The position numbers and the translations under genes are program-made. Below, piece by piece: positions 31,782-31,979 of a DNA stretch of 31,979 nt. Every line of letters starts with the position of its first letter. Position 1 is the stretch's first letter. The notes below the pieces were generated by a model, which was given only the letters and a program-made list of their open reading frames with translations, was not told the DNA's origin and did not search any database. Location of the stretch: assembly GCA_937967705.1 (NCBI GenBank), contig CALCJG010000215.1:1-31979 (forward strand). Reading direction: 5' to 3'. The stretch is from an uncultured Spirochaetia bacterium (GTDB lineage: Bacteria > Spirochaetota > UBA4802 > JAGODF01).

Positions 31782-31979
31782 ATGCAATCACTCTATTGCA
31801 TCATCGAAATCTTTACCGGCGAGGAGGCCCGCTGGAAGGGCCAGCCGGTCATCTCCGCAGTGGTGGACCACGTGAGAAACGCCCGGATCGCGGCCCGATG
31901 CCTGGTATTCCGGGGGATCGCCGGATGCTACGAGAACGGCGAGACCGCGAACCCCCACATCGAGGTCCTCACCTTCAAC
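31782..31979 (+). CDS. DUF190 family protein, 3' end outside window
   Basis: I translated this by hand: 66 codons remain open from an ATG at 31782 to the window edge, with GAGGAGG 6 nt upstream. The visible pattern (LYCIIEIFTGEEARWKGQPV, then AARCLVFRGIAGCYENGE, then IEVLTFN) matches DUF190, a small PII-like alpha/beta domain. DUF190 genes often sit next to crcB. PII-like folds usually bind nucleotides and regulate a partner, so a role in modulating the fluoride channel is plausible but not shown. It shares the riboswitch-controlled transcript. Confidence 0.85.
   Translation, partial: MQSLYCIIEIFTGEEARWKGQPVISAVVDHVRNARIAARCLVFRGIAGCYENGETANPHIEVLTFN

Overview
The window is GC-rich, gene-dense bacterial DNA with no tRNA, rRNA, CRISPR array, insertion sequence or phage gene that I can recognise. 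The gene set suggests a Gram-negative, anaerobically capable bacterium, most likely a spirochaete of the Leptospira-like type: a complete moxR-DUF58-batX-batA-batB-batC-batD operon, a membrane class III adenylate cyclase overlapping a FecR-domain gene, a LysM lipoprotein with helical repeats, STAS regulators, and a GCHxAGDG-type Lgt homologue. This taxonomic call is an inference from gene content; Bacteroidota-like or deltaproteobacterial relatives cannot be excluded.

Layout. 1-2882 (minus): adenylate cyclase followed by a FecR-domain gene that runs off the left edge, behind a good promoter. 2909-7718: a 1073-residue WD40-caspase protein (minus), divergent from a secreted ankyrin-repeat protein (plus). 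7728-10734 (minus): pyruvate formate-lyase and its activating enzyme. 11058-13300 (minus): a MarR regulator and a TolC-type outer-membrane protein, with a palindromic operator lying inside the marR promoter. 13518-14300 (plus): an Lgt-family membrane enzyme with altered active-site residues. 14307-15095 (minus): an outer-membrane beta-barrel protein. 15259-16041 (plus): mazG. 16064-23164 (minus): the seven-gene Bat operon. 23311-24772 (minus): a LysM lipoprotein with its own promoter and terminator. 24794-25217 (minus): a STAS anti-sigma-factor antagonist with a consensus promoter. 25361-29980 (minus): an apparent five-gene operon of medium-chain dehydrogenase, internally duplicated membrane protein, two tandem paralogous GT4 glycosyltransferases and a SAM methyltransferase, probably making or modifying a surface glycolipid or polysaccharide. 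30106-30543 (plus): a second, variant STAS protein. 30701-31234 (plus): pth. 31271-31979 (plus): a fluoride riboswitch, the fluoride channel gene crcB/fluC, and a DUF190 gene cut by the right edge.

The most informative pieces are as follows. The fluoride riboswitch carries an 8-nt segment exactly complementary to the crcB ribosome-binding site, which gives a readable translational switch. The WD40-caspase carries intact His/Cys dyad motifs and an EF-hand-like loop, and faces an exported ankyrin protein. The MarR operator fills the spacer between the -35 and -10 boxes. The glycosyltransferase operon contains two tandem gene copies and an internally duplicated membrane protein. Most other genes are ordinary core or metabolic genes. 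I see no wholly new system that the sequence alone could prove; the caspase/ankyrin pair is the best candidate.
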